Position numbers and translations under genes: made by a program
The notes under the pieces: model-generated
Database searches by the model: none
What the model saw: only the letters and a program-made list of their open reading frames with translations
Told to the model about the DNA's origin: nothing
NCBI RefSeq assembly: GCF_963676735.1
Contig: NZ_OY781464.1
Span: 3,009,001 to 3,073,000, forward strand
Direction of reading: 5' to 3'
Source: an uncultured Draconibacterium sp.
Lineage (GTDB): Bacteria > Bacteroidota > Bacteroidia > Bacteroidales > Prolixibacteraceae
DNA: 64,000 nt
Part shown: positions 8,533 through 16,135 of the stretch, one piece after another
How positions within the stretch are numbered: position 1 is the first letter of the stretch
Layout of the letters: each line of letters opens with the position of its first letter

Positions 8533-9720
8533 ATGCCCGAAATTCTAAATAAAAAAGCAGGAATGCAATACCGACGTTTTGGAAAAACGAATAAGTATTT
8601 GAGTGTAATTACTTTGGGAGGCATGCGTTTTAAGCATGGCTGGGACGATCCGCGAAGAGACATTCCTGCAGACACATTTGACCAGTGTTTACAAACAGTG
8701 CAACTGGCATTTGACGCAGGCATGAATCATATTGAAACCGCCTGGGGCTATAAAAAAAGCGAAACTGTTTTTGGCAAAGTACTTAACGAAGAGTTAAGCA
8801 TACCGCGTACTTCGTATCATTTAATGACCAAAGGCAACCCACTTACCGCTGATGCCACATACGAAATGGTTGAAAACCAACTTCGTGATTTGCAAACCGA
8901 TTACTTTGATTTTTATGGTTGGCATGGCATTAACAACGCTCAATTACTGGAGCAAAGTTGTAAAACAGGGGGCCCCGTTGAAGCGCTTTTAAAACTTAAG
9001 GAAGAGGGCATCATCAAACATGTTGGTTTTAGTACCCATGGCCCGTTGGAAATCATTATCAGAACGATTGAAACCAGATTGTTTGATTTTGTAAATCTTC
9101 ATTATTATTACTTTAATCAACGCAACCTGGCGGCGGTGCAAATGGCCGAAGCCAACGATATGGGCGTGTTTATTATTTCGCCAAACGACAAAGGAGGGCA
9201 ACTATTTAAAGCACCTGAAAAAGTAAAAAAAGCCACTGCGCCGCTAAGCCCAATACAATGGAATGCACGTTTTTGCCTTAACAATCCGGCTATTCACACG
9301 CTTTCGTTTGGAATGACAGCACAAGCACATTTTGAGGAAATGAAAGGTATATTCCCTGCCTCGAATCCCTGGACTCCATCAGATTATGCAAGCAAACTAA
9401 AACTCGATAATTATCTACTTGATGATCCGTACGCGTCATACGAAGGTTTCGAGCTGCAAAACGATCCGTCGGGCATAAATATTTCCGAGGTACTGCGTTT
9501 GCGCAAACTATGGAAAGCGTATGACATGATTGACTATGCCCGCTACCGTTATAAAGTTTTTAAGGAAAAAAGCCACTGGTTTCCTGGCGAACTTCCGAAC
9601 GAAGAAAATCTTGACAAGCTGGATTTATCAAAGGTTCCGCCAAATATTCCCTTAAAGGAATTATTAGCCGAAACCCACAAGGAATTACAACCACCAGCGT
9701 ATCAACTGGCTAAAAATTAA
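8533..9720 (+). CDS. Aldo/keto reductase family protein
   Basis: 395 residues. The N-terminal part is a TIM-barrel aldo/keto reductase: RRFGKTNKYLSVITLGGMR, the active-site segment NHIETAWGYKKSE, Lys100 in MTKGNP and His131 in GWHGIN. In the usual Asp-Tyr-Lys-His tetrad the Asp position is Glu68; Tyr73, Lys100 and His131 remain. Many relatives of this length end in a ferredoxin-like 4Fe-4S tail, but here the C-terminal 100 residues have no cysteine pairs. No signal peptide. The neighbours (NIPSNAP, hydrolase) give no pathway. Confidence 0.85.
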   Translation: MPEILNKKAGMQYRRFGKTNKYLSVITLGGMRFKHGWDDPRRDIPADTFDQCLQTVQLAFDAGMNHIETAWGYKKSETVFGKVLNEELSIPRTSYHLMTKGNPLTADATYEMVENQLRDLQTDYFDFYGWHGINNAQLLEQSCKTGGPVEALLKLKEEGIIKHVGFSTHGPLEIIIRTIETRLFDFVNLHYYYFNQRNLAAVQMAEANDMGVFIISPNDKGGQLFKAPEKVKKATAPLSPIQWNARFCLNNPAIHTLSFGMTAQAHFEEMKGIFPASNPWTPSDYASKLKLDNYLLDDPYASYEGFELQNDPSGINISEVLRLRKLWKAYDMIDYARYRYKVFKEKSHWFPGELPNEENLDKLDLSKVPPNIPLKELLAETHKELQPPAYQLAKN

Positions 9721-9757
9721 TTATCTTGCCTACATAAACCATAAAACCTTTTCAAAA

Positions 9758-10531
9758 ATGAAATGTAAATTAATTCTTTCATACAGTATTTTTGTATGTA
9801 TTCTGTGTCTGTCATTTCAATCATTAGCACGCGACTATTATCAAGTAAAAGTATATACCATTAAAAACAACAGCCAGGAAGCACGGGTAGACCATTATTT
9901 AAAAACAACGTTTAAAACCGCAGCAAACCAGGCCGGAATTAACGAAATAGGAGTTTTTAAACCCATTGAAACCGATAAAGATTTTGGTAAGAAAATTTTT
10001 GTGTTTGTTCCGTTAAAAAGCCTCAGTCAGCTCGAGAAGATAGAACAAATACTGACCAACAGCGCCTCTCAATCAAGTAATTGCGAATATGTAAATGCCC
10101 CTCACGACAATCCTCCTTTCGAGCGAATAGAATCAACCTTGTTACGGGCTTTCTCCCACATGCCGGAATTTCATAAACCCAGTTTTGCAACACCAAAATC
10201 GGAACAAATTTTTGAGCTTAGAAGCTACCAGGGTGCCACAGAAAAGCTGTATCAGAAAAAAGTAGAGATGTTTAACGAGGGCGGCGAAATTGCGCTATTC
10301 AAAAAACTTGATTTTAATGCTGTTTTTTATGCCGAGGTTTTGGTAGGCGCGCACATGCCTAATTTAATGTATATGACCTCGTTTGAGAATATGGAAGCAA
10401 ATGAAAAACACTGGGCAACTTTTAGGGCGCACCCCGACTGGGAAGTCTTAAAAAATAAAAAAGAATACGCCAATACAGTTTCGCATATCGACAAATGGTT
10501 GTGCCACCCTGCCTCCTACTCTGATTTTTAA
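9758..10531 (+). CDS. Exported NIPSNAP family protein
   Basis: 257 residues with a signal peptide of about 24 residues (hydrophobic stretch ending SLA). Two ferredoxin-like alpha/beta halves follow, each starting with the family's pattern of a beta strand with Tyr and Arg/Lys: YYQVKVYTIK near the start and IFELRSYQG in the second half (about residue 150). NIPSNAP proteins have no agreed enzymatic role. The gene follows the aldo/keto reductase by 37 bases and may share its transcript. Confidence 0.8.
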   Translation: MKCKLILSYSIFVCILCLSFQSLARDYYQVKVYTIKNNSQEARVDHYLKTTFKTAANQAGINEIGVFKPIETDKDFGKKIFVFVPLKSLSQLEKIEQILTNSASQSSNCEYVNAPHDNPPFERIESTLLRAFSHMPEFHKPSFATPKSEQIFELRSYQGATEKLYQKKVEMFNEGGEIALFKKLDFNAVFYAEVLVGAHMPNLMYMTSFENMEANEKHWATFRAHPDWEVLKNKKEYANTVSHIDKWLCHPASYSDF

Positions 10532-10597
10532 AGGATTAAACCATACAACACATTTACTCAAAAATAATTGGTGCAAATTGCCAACCATCGCAGGTTG

Positions 10598-10629
10598 TTT
10601 GTTGTTGTATTGAAATAATTCTATTTTTG
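10598..10629 (+). promoter_or_regulatory. Promoter of the alpha/beta hydrolase gene, apparently leaderless
   Basis: TTTG (10598-10601), 20 bases, then TATTTTTG (10622-10629): full match to the Bacteroidota promoter form. The ATG of the next gene is at 10634, five bases after the -7 element, so transcription should start at or next to the start codon. Confidence 0.65.
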
Positions 10630-10633
10630 CGAC

Positions 10634-11413
10634 ATGCTTTACAACAAAGTATTTCCACATAAAACATCAAAAACCTGGGTGGTTTTTGTGCACGGCGCCG
10701 GAGGAAGCAACGTTGTCTGGTTCAGACAATTACGCGATTTCAAGAAACACTTCAACGTATTACTTGTTGATTTGCGCGGTCATGGTAAATCAAAAAAAGA
10801 ATATACCAAGGCAGAAATTTATGCCTTCGACGAGATTGCCATGGATGTGTTGCGCACAATGGATCATTTAAATATTAACAAAGCACACCTTGTGGGCATA
10901 TCGCTGGGTTGTATTGTTATTCGCGCAATGGATAAACTTGCACCCGGACGTGCTGAATCGATCATTCTTGGAGGTGCTGTGGTTCAGTTTAATTCTCGCA
11001 TAAATGCCCTGGTTTCGGTGGCCAAGCTACTTCAGTCAATATTTCCATACATGTGGTTATACAAAATAAATGCATGGATTTTGATTCCCTATAAAAAAGA
11101 TATAGAATCGCGAAAACTATTTATAAAAGAAGCAATACGCCTGGGCGAGCGCGAGTTTAAAAAGTGGCTGCGTATGTCGTCTGAAATCAGAGAGAACCTT
11201 CAGGAGTTCTTGATTAAGGAAGCATCTGCTCCGGTACTATACCTTATGGGCGACCGCGACCATATGTTTTTGCCCACCGTAGCAACACTGGTAAAAAAAC
11301 ATTTTAACTCGAAACTGGAAGTAATTAAAAACAGTGGCCATGTTTGCAATATCGATCAACCCGATATTTTTAATGAACGGAGCATTCAGTTTATAAAAAG
11401 TATTTCGGGTTAA
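10634..11413 (+). CDS. Alpha/beta hydrolase
   Basis: 259 residues with the alpha/beta hydrolase fold. Oxyanion-hole region FVHGAGG (20-24), DLRGHGKS, nucleophile elbow VGISLGC with Ser90, acid Asp in the MGDRDHMF segment (207 or 209) and His236 in SGHVCNID. A lid part rich in Trp and Lys lies between about 125 and 190. No signal peptide, so cytoplasmic. The substrate cannot be read from sequence. It has its own promoter just upstream. Confidence 0.88.
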   Translation: MLYNKVFPHKTSKTWVVFVHGAGGSNVVWFRQLRDFKKHFNVLLVDLRGHGKSKKEYTKAEIYAFDEIAMDVLRTMDHLNINKAHLVGISLGCIVIRAMDKLAPGRAESIILGGAVVQFNSRINALVSVAKLLQSIFPYMWLYKINAWILIPYKKDIESRKLFIKEAIRLGEREFKKWLRMSSEIRENLQEFLIKEASAPVLYLMGDRDHMFLPTVATLVKKHFNSKLEVIKNSGHVCNIDQPDIFNERSIQFIKSISG

Positions 11414-11588
11414 GCGCTCTTATTTAATCCAATTCTAAATTTCAACTCCCCGAAAATTATTTCGCAAGTTTTAAATATTTTGCGTGTCCAAAATTCAACT
11501 TTATCCTTTTTATAAAAGGCAAGGTGTGCTATAACTAAAGGCGCTTTGCCCATTTAAAACATTGGATTAAAATTGAAATTTTGGAAAT

Positions 11589-11978
11589 ATGCTTACAATT
11601 ATAAAATCGCTATTACTAATCTTCCTTACTATTCTAATCCACAACGGATTAGCAAATACAAAAAAGTGCAGAATTGTATTTGAAATCGAAAATAAAATTC
11701 AACAATATTCAATTAATGACACCATTGTGGTTTGGGTTAAAGTTGAACTTGATGAAGACTTTTGCGATGATGCGGGCGATATTACCAAGGTGTTTGCTAA
11801 AGGACTAAAAATTTGTGAGCGTTCGGAGTGGAAAAGAATAGCTCAAAAAAAAGTAGGGCAACAACTTACTTTAGCGGTATTAAAGGGTAAGGGAAAAAAA
11901 ATGCTAACCGCCTACCGAAAAACAGGACATTACAATTGTTTTAACCAGGTTGAATTTAATTGTATGGAAAAGGAATAA
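11589..11978 (+). CDS. Small exported protein, paralogue of the 12990-13373 protein
   Basis: 129 residues with a signal peptide (about 1-22) and a mature part of about 105 residues predicted as mostly beta strand. It is clearly related to the protein at 12990-13373: both have a Cys soon after cleavage followed by I.FEI/FSI, a DTIVVWVKV / DEIIVKVDV strand, a second Cys, and a conserved block with G.K......WK..A..K followed by VLKGKGKKM / VLEGQDKEM and A.R. This copy has two extra C-terminal cysteines. It lies six bases before the permease gene. I recognise no family; a periplasmic metal or partner-binding role is inference. Confidence 0.75.
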   Translation: MLTIIKSLLLIFLTILIHNGLANTKKCRIVFEIENKIQQYSINDTIVVWVKVELDEDFCDDAGDITKVFAKGLKICERSEWKRIAQKKVGQQLTLAVLKGKGKKMLTAYRKTGHYNCFNQVEFNCMEKE

Positions 11979-11984
11979 GCAGCA

Positions 11985-12986
11985 ATGAGCAAAATGGAAC
12001 GAAATAGAAAAGAGTGGATTTTGAGGGGGTTGATTTATTTTACCATCGCCTTGCTGCTTGCCGACTTTATTTATAAAACCTACTACGGAATAAATTTTCA
12101 AACCCGCGAAAAATGCATTTTATATGCCCATTTGCCACGTTGGGCATTTTTACTTTACGAGTTTACCCTCGACCTGTTTATGACCGTTTTAATTGGAATT
12201 TTTGTAGGCACACTGCTACAAAAACATTTTACACGGTACAAGCGATTTTACCCGCGCAATCAGTTTTCGGCCTTTGTTTACGCTGCTGTAATTCCGGTTT
12301 GCTCGTGCTCAGCCATTCCAATGATGGGGGCCATGCAAGGTCAATTACGCCTGCGCACCATTATTACTTTTGTGGTGGCCGCCCCTTTGCTTAACCCGTA
12401 CATTGTTGCCTTGTCGTTTACTGTACTTGGCAACGAATATGCCTTTATGCGGATTATCTCATCATTACTACTGGCTGTTGGTGCAGGATATTTCGCCGAG
12501 TTGGTGGCGCCAAAAACTGCCATTGCCGATCCTGAAAAACTCCTGAGCTGCACCAGCAATACAAGTTGTGGCCTACCCGGAAAAAGTATTTATACCGAAA
12601 GCTTCCGAATATTCAAAAAGCTAATCCCCTATTTATTAATTGCAGGGGTTATCAGTTTGGCTTTCGAAATATTTCAACCTACCGAAATTCTTGAAAAGCT
12701 GCAATTAAAATCGGGCCCGTTAAGCGCTGCTGCTTTTATTTTAATTGGTATGCCCATTTATTTTTGCAACGGAGCCGATATCCTGTTTCTACAACCACTG
12801 GTAAACTACGGCGGTCTATCAATGGGTACATCAATTGCCTTTTCATTAACCTCTACGGCCATTTGTGTTTCGTCGTTTATGATGTTATTAAAATACCTGG
12901 GGAAAAAACTCACCATCCAGCTCTCGCTGTTTATAATGGCAGCCATTTTTATATTGAGTCAAATAATCGAAATAATAAAATTTTAA
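11985..12986 (+). CDS. DUF318/SO_0444-type permease, probable metal efflux
   Basis: 333 residues with about eight membrane helices. The family hallmark AVIPVCSCSAIPMMGAMQ is present near residue 105, followed by APLLNPYIVALS, and the second half repeats with GMPIYFCNGADILFLQPLV. These fit the DUF318 permeases (ArsP and SO_0444 Cu/Zn efflux types). A middle soluble loop has the Cys-containing SCTSNTSCG. Transport of a metal or metalloid ion is family knowledge; which one is not shown. It is flanked by two paralogous small exported proteins and followed by Fe-S proteins with almost no gaps, so it should work with them. Confidence 0.85.
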   Translation: MSKMERNRKEWILRGLIYFTIALLLADFIYKTYYGINFQTREKCILYAHLPRWAFLLYEFTLDLFMTVLIGIFVGTLLQKHFTRYKRFYPRNQFSAFVYAAVIPVCSCSAIPMMGAMQGQLRLRTIITFVVAAPLLNPYIVALSFTVLGNEYAFMRIISSLLLAVGAGYFAELVAPKTAIADPEKLLSCTSNTSCGLPGKSIYTESFRIFKKLIPYLLIAGVISLAFEIFQPTEILEKLQLKSGPLSAAAFILIGMPIYFCNGADILFLQPLVNYGGLSMGTSIAFSLTSTAICVSSFMMLLKYLGKKLTIQLSLFIMAAIFILSQIIEIIKF

Positions 12987-12989
12987 ACC

Positions 12990-13373
12990 ATGAGATATTT
13001 ATTTTCAACCATTATCCTTTTAGTAATGTTTATTGCCGCCCAGCAGGTACAAGCCTGCGAAATTGAATTCAGCATTGAAGGCGACAAAAAGGAAGCATAT
13101 GCAGCAGGCGATGAAATTATTGTAAAGGTAGATGTAATTTTTACCCATCGTGTATGCCCCGAAGGCATTGAAAAAACCAAGTTCAAATACGAGGGAATAA
13201 AAGTATTGGGCGCCACCAAATGGAAAGAATATGCCAAAGGCAAATTTGAAAGAAAACTAAAACTGAAAGTACTTGAAGGCCAAGACAAAGAAATGATTCT
13301 GGAAGCCATACGTACCTGCGACAAAGAAGGTGGCTACGGAAAAATTAGTTTAACCCGAAAATTGGTGAGTTAA
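12990..13373 (+). CDS. Small exported protein, paralogue of the 11589-11978 protein
   Basis: 127 residues. Signal peptide to about residue 22 (ends VQA, directly before Cys23; a lipoprotein is possible but Gln at -2 is unusual). The mature domain matches the 11589 paralogue along its whole length: CEIEFSIEG, a Tyr-containing turn, DEIIVKVDV, a Cys-Pro, then GIKVLGATKWKEYAKGKFE and LKVLEGQDKEM. The gene starts three bases after the permease and its stop codon touches the ATG of the next gene. Duplication on either side of the permease suggests both act with it, perhaps as periplasmic subunits. Confidence 0.75.
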   Translation: MRYLFSTIILLVMFIAAQQVQACEIEFSIEGDKKEAYAAGDEIIVKVDVIFTHRVCPEGIEKTKFKYEGIKVLGATKWKEYAKGKFERKLKLKVLEGQDKEMILEAIRTCDKEGGYGKISLTRKLVS

Positions 13374-14768
13374 ATGGTGGTTTTAAAAAAGAAATACCTG
13401 AGCAGCATTTTAGCTCCGTTCTTCCTTTTTTTTGTTGTTGCCATGGCAGCTCCGGCACTTAGTGTTGCTAATCAACAAAATCAGGATGTGTTTGAAACCT
13501 TTACCGACGAATATAATCCGAACGAGCCAAGTAGTAAATGCTCCGGCTGTTCCGATGCAGAAAGCTGCCAAACTGGCGAAGGAACAACAGCACCTCCTTG
13601 GCTAAAATATTCGCTGCTTGCGCTGTTGGCGGTTGGCGGTGCGGTTTATGTTAGTAAAAAATTTAACTGGAAGCTTGCCGTTTTACTGCTGGTTTTGCTT
13701 ACGCTTGGCTTTATTCCAAAACGCGAAACCTGTTCCTCTGAAAGTTGCAACGCCGATAATAAGCTTATTGCCAAAGCCGCAATTCTACCGAACACTCAAG
13801 AGGATGAATTTGCACCATTGGAACAAACGGAGAAAGAAGATGAATTTGAAACATTTTCGGATAATGATGAGTTTGAGGCATTTGATGACACCAACGAGTT
13901 TGAGGCATTTGATGAATCAACCGAATTTGAAGCATTAGACGATAGTACTGTTGATGAAAACGAAACTTATTCCATTTGGACCGACCGAAACTTTACCTTA
14001 TCAGTTCTGGTGTTGGCATTAACCCTGTTGGCTGGAATTTTGGTGCGTTTTAAAACCACCCGGAAGCTAAAAACCATCATGCTGCTAAGCACCATGATTT
14101 ACCTTGGATTTATTAATGGTGCCTGCCCCTGTATGATTTCAAGTTTCCAAAACACGGTAATGTATGTGATGGGACTCGAAGTACGCCCTGTTCATATGAT
14201 TTGGTTTTTAGGACTAATACCGCTCACCTACTTTTTTGGGAAAGTGTGGTGCGGATGGGTATGCCACCTGGGAGCTTTGCAGGAATTTATTTTCCGCCCC
14301 GGTGTTTTAACTATTCTTCAAAACAGAAAATCGCAAAATGTACTACGCTGGATCCGGCTTGTGGTTTTACTTATTCTTGTGGTACAGATTACCATCACTA
14401 AAACAAATATTTTTATCCACTACGACCCATTTAAAGTTGCATTTAACCTCTTCTCGGCAAACACCTTAGGTTATGTACTTTTAGTTATTATGCTGTTGTC
14501 GTCGGTTTTAATTTACCGACCATTTTGCCGCGCTTTTTGTCCGGTTGGTCTTATTTTGGGATGGATTAGCTACCTGCCCGGAGCCGCAAAATTAAACAAA
14601 ACCGAATCGTGCGTTGATTGTAAAACCTGCAGCAATGCCTGCCGCCACAATGCACTAACCTACGAAAGCAAAAAAAGTTATCTCAACCACGAAGACTGTA
14701 TCCTGTGCGGCGACTGTATTGATACCTGCAGGTTCACTTCGCTCGAAATTAAAGGGATTGCCAAATGA
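13374..14768 (+). CDS. NapH/CcoG-like membrane Fe-S protein with acidic DEF repeats
   Basis: 464 residues. An N-terminal hydrophobic segment (10-30) is followed by FETFTDEY and a Cys cluster CSGCSDAESC (56-65), two helices (79-94, 100-114), a further Cys pair (120 and 125), then a long acidic loop with four 9-residue repeats EFETFSDND, EFEAFDDTN, EFEAFDEST, EFEALDDST (157-192). The rest is a NapH/MauN/CcoG-type core: membrane helices with WCGWVCHLG (Cys293, Cys297) and PFCRAFCPVG (Cys385, Cys389), and two [4Fe-4S] motifs, Cys413/416/419/423 and Cys442/445/448/452. Such proteins pass electrons between quinol and partners. The gene overlaps the next one by four bases. The loop is probably periplasmic (inference from helix count). 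Confidence 0.85.
   Translation: MVVLKKKYLSSILAPFFLFFVVAMAAPALSVANQQNQDVFETFTDEYNPNEPSSKCSGCSDAESCQTGEGTTAPPWLKYSLLALLAVGGAVYVSKKFNWKLAVLLLVLLTLGFIPKRETCSSESCNADNKLIAKAAILPNTQEDEFAPLEQTEKEDEFETFSDNDEFEAFDDTNEFEAFDESTEFEALDDSTVDENETYSIWTDRNFTLSVLVLALTLLAGILVRFKTTRKLKTIMLLSTMIYLGFINGACPCMISSFQNTVMYVMGLEVRPVHMIWFLGLIPLTYFFGKVWCGWVCHLGALQEFIFRPGVLTILQNRKSQNVLRWIRLVVLLILVVQITITKTNIFIHYDPFKVAFNLFSANTLGYVLLVIMLLSSVLIYRPFCRAFCPVGLILGWISYLPGAAKLNKTESCVDCKTCSNACRHNALTYESKKSYLNHEDCILCGDCIDTCRFTSLEIKGIAK
13842..13949 (+). repeat. Four tandem 27-base units coding for the 9-residue DEF repeats
   Basis: Four in-frame units of 27 bases, each beginning GA(A/G)TTTGA and coding E-F-E-(A/T)-(F/L)-(D/S)-(D/E)-x-x. 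The second and third share the 20-base core GAGTTTGAGGCATTTGATGA exactly, which points to recent tandem duplication. Confidence 0.85.
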
Positions 14769-16108
14769 AACAATACACATTAACCATATTACTAATTTTT
14801 ACCGTAACTTTTGCCCATGCCCAGTGGGAGTGCCCCAGTAAATTGGCGGCCAATCTCGACCCGGTATTTAATAGCCCAGTGCTTTTGGGCAGCGAGTTTC
14901 AACTCTCTTCAGGTGTTTTAGATGGTAACTCCATTAACACTGCCATGGCATTTGCAGGTATCGATTACTCAACAGTTAAACATTCGTTGTATGCCGAAGG
15001 AGGTTTTAAAGCCTGGTGGAAATACGATTTTAACCAGGAGGTACTTTTCGACCAGTACCGCTTTGGCTTACGCGAATTATTTTACCAGTACAATGGCGAT
15101 TTAAGCCGGTTTACGGTTGGCTTGCAATCCTCAACGCTCGACGACCATTACCTGTTGAACGAACGCACTGCCGGTATAAACTACATCCTCGATTTAGGCA
15201 CATGGAAGCTCAATCTTTATGGTGGCACGGTTACCAAAGATTTTGCCCGAAACGGAATTTTCTGTACCACCGGTTTTATATACGATCTGCCTACCGGGCA
15301 GCGGCAAATTCTGTTAGGAAATAATTTTGGTGACAAAAACCTGGCCGGCCTTACCCTGTCGTTTCTTCCGGGTAAAGAAAAGAAGCAAAAAACAGAGCCC
15401 CTTGAATCGGGAGATGATGAGTTTGAAACCTTTGATAATGAATTTGAAACAAGCGATGAATTTGGAAACGAAAGCGACGAATTTGAATCAACTGATGATG
15501 AGTTTGGTTCCTTTTCTGAAGCCGAGCCATTTGCCACGGTAAAAAAAGACAGGGTGGTAATTGAGGATCTCGGGATAGCTGCATACACCGAGTTTGGCGA
15601 CTGGATTCCGAACACCTTTTTTCATTCAGGCTTATTTGCCACTGTAAAGTTCCCCGGCGAGTTTTATTTAAAAACCGAGGCTTTGCTTCAGCTTGAAAAT
15701 TCGAACAAAGGAATAATATACCTGGCCGAGCTGGAAAAAACATTTCGCTTAAAAAGTGGCAGCCGTCTTGCACTTAATGCTGCCTATTATTCGTTTTCAG
15801 AAATCGATGAGAACGCCATGGTCCTCAACTCGTACAGCAACATCCTGGCCGGAGAAGTTCTTCGGCTTGATGCCATTAATATGCCTTTGTACCTGCTCGG
15901 AGCCAAATTAAATTTCCCTGCTCAAAAAATTCACCTGAAATTTCAGCATGTGGGGCAAACCAGCTCGGGCGATTTAAAAGAACTTGATTTTGAAATTGGT
16001 AAACACTTTAACCGTTTGCAAGTAAATGCAAAAGGCGGAATGGTAAACGGAGGAGAACTGGAAGAAAAAGCATTTTTAGCACGGCTTGAAGCCCGCTTCT
16101 ATTTTTAA
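14765..16108 (+). CDS. Outer-membrane beta-barrel-like protein with acidic DEF repeats
   Basis: 447 residues. Signal peptide 1-20 (ends AHAQ). The mature chain is rich in alternating amphipathic strands (for example LSRFTVGLQSSTLDDHYLL, WKLNLYGGTVT) and ends ARLEARFYF with the C-terminal aromatic typical of outer-membrane barrels. After about residue 205 an acidic insert (217-251) carries five or six EF-containing units such as DDEFETFDN, EFETSD, DEFGNES, DEFESTD, DEFGSFS, the same kind of repeat as in the preceding gene. It overlaps that gene by four bases, so the two are made together. Not a recognised porin family. Function unknown; a partner or metal-binding role of the insert is inference. 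Confidence 0.75.
   Translation: MKQYTLTILLIFTVTFAHAQWECPSKLAANLDPVFNSPVLLGSEFQLSSGVLDGNSINTAMAFAGIDYSTVKHSLYAEGGFKAWWKYDFNQEVLFDQYRFGLRELFYQYNGDLSRFTVGLQSSTLDDHYLLNERTAGINYILDLGTWKLNLYGGTVTKDFARNGIFCTTGFIYDLPTGQRQILLGNNFGDKNLAGLTLSFLPGKEKKQKTEPLESGDDEFETFDNEFETSDEFGNESDEFESTDDEFGSFSEAEPFATVKKDRVVIEDLGIAAYTEFGDWIPNTFFHSGLFATVKFPGEFYLKTEALLQLENSNKGIIYLAELEKTFRLKSGSRLALNAAYYSFSEIDENAMVLNSYSNILAGEVLRLDAINMPLYLLGAKLNFPAQKIHLKFQHVGQTSSGDLKELDFEIGKHFNRLQVNAKGGMVNGGELEEKAFLARLEARFYF
15413..15517 (+). repeat. Acidic DEF-repeat insert in the barrel-like protein
   Basis: Irregular units around (D)EFE or (D)EFG spaced 6-8 residues apart, coding residues 217-251. Less regular than the 9-residue array in the neighbouring gene but clearly the same motif. 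Confidence 0.75.
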
Positions 16109-16135
16109 ATGAATTAACGGAGAAACCATAACAAT

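Noticed and set aside
11515..11551. Possible leader hairpin (GGCAA...TTGCC) before the 11589 gene
   Set aside because: Only a five-pair stem is certain, the rest needs bulges, and it matches no riboswitch I know.
13618..13938. 106-codon frame with RHLMTPTSLRHLMN repeats
   Set aside because: It is the +1 reading of the DEF-repeat DNA in the real gene; the periodicity is inherited from that.
15217..15773. Minus-strand frames with Ser/Asn-rich repeats
   Set aside because: Shadow readings of the acidic repeat region of the barrel-like gene.
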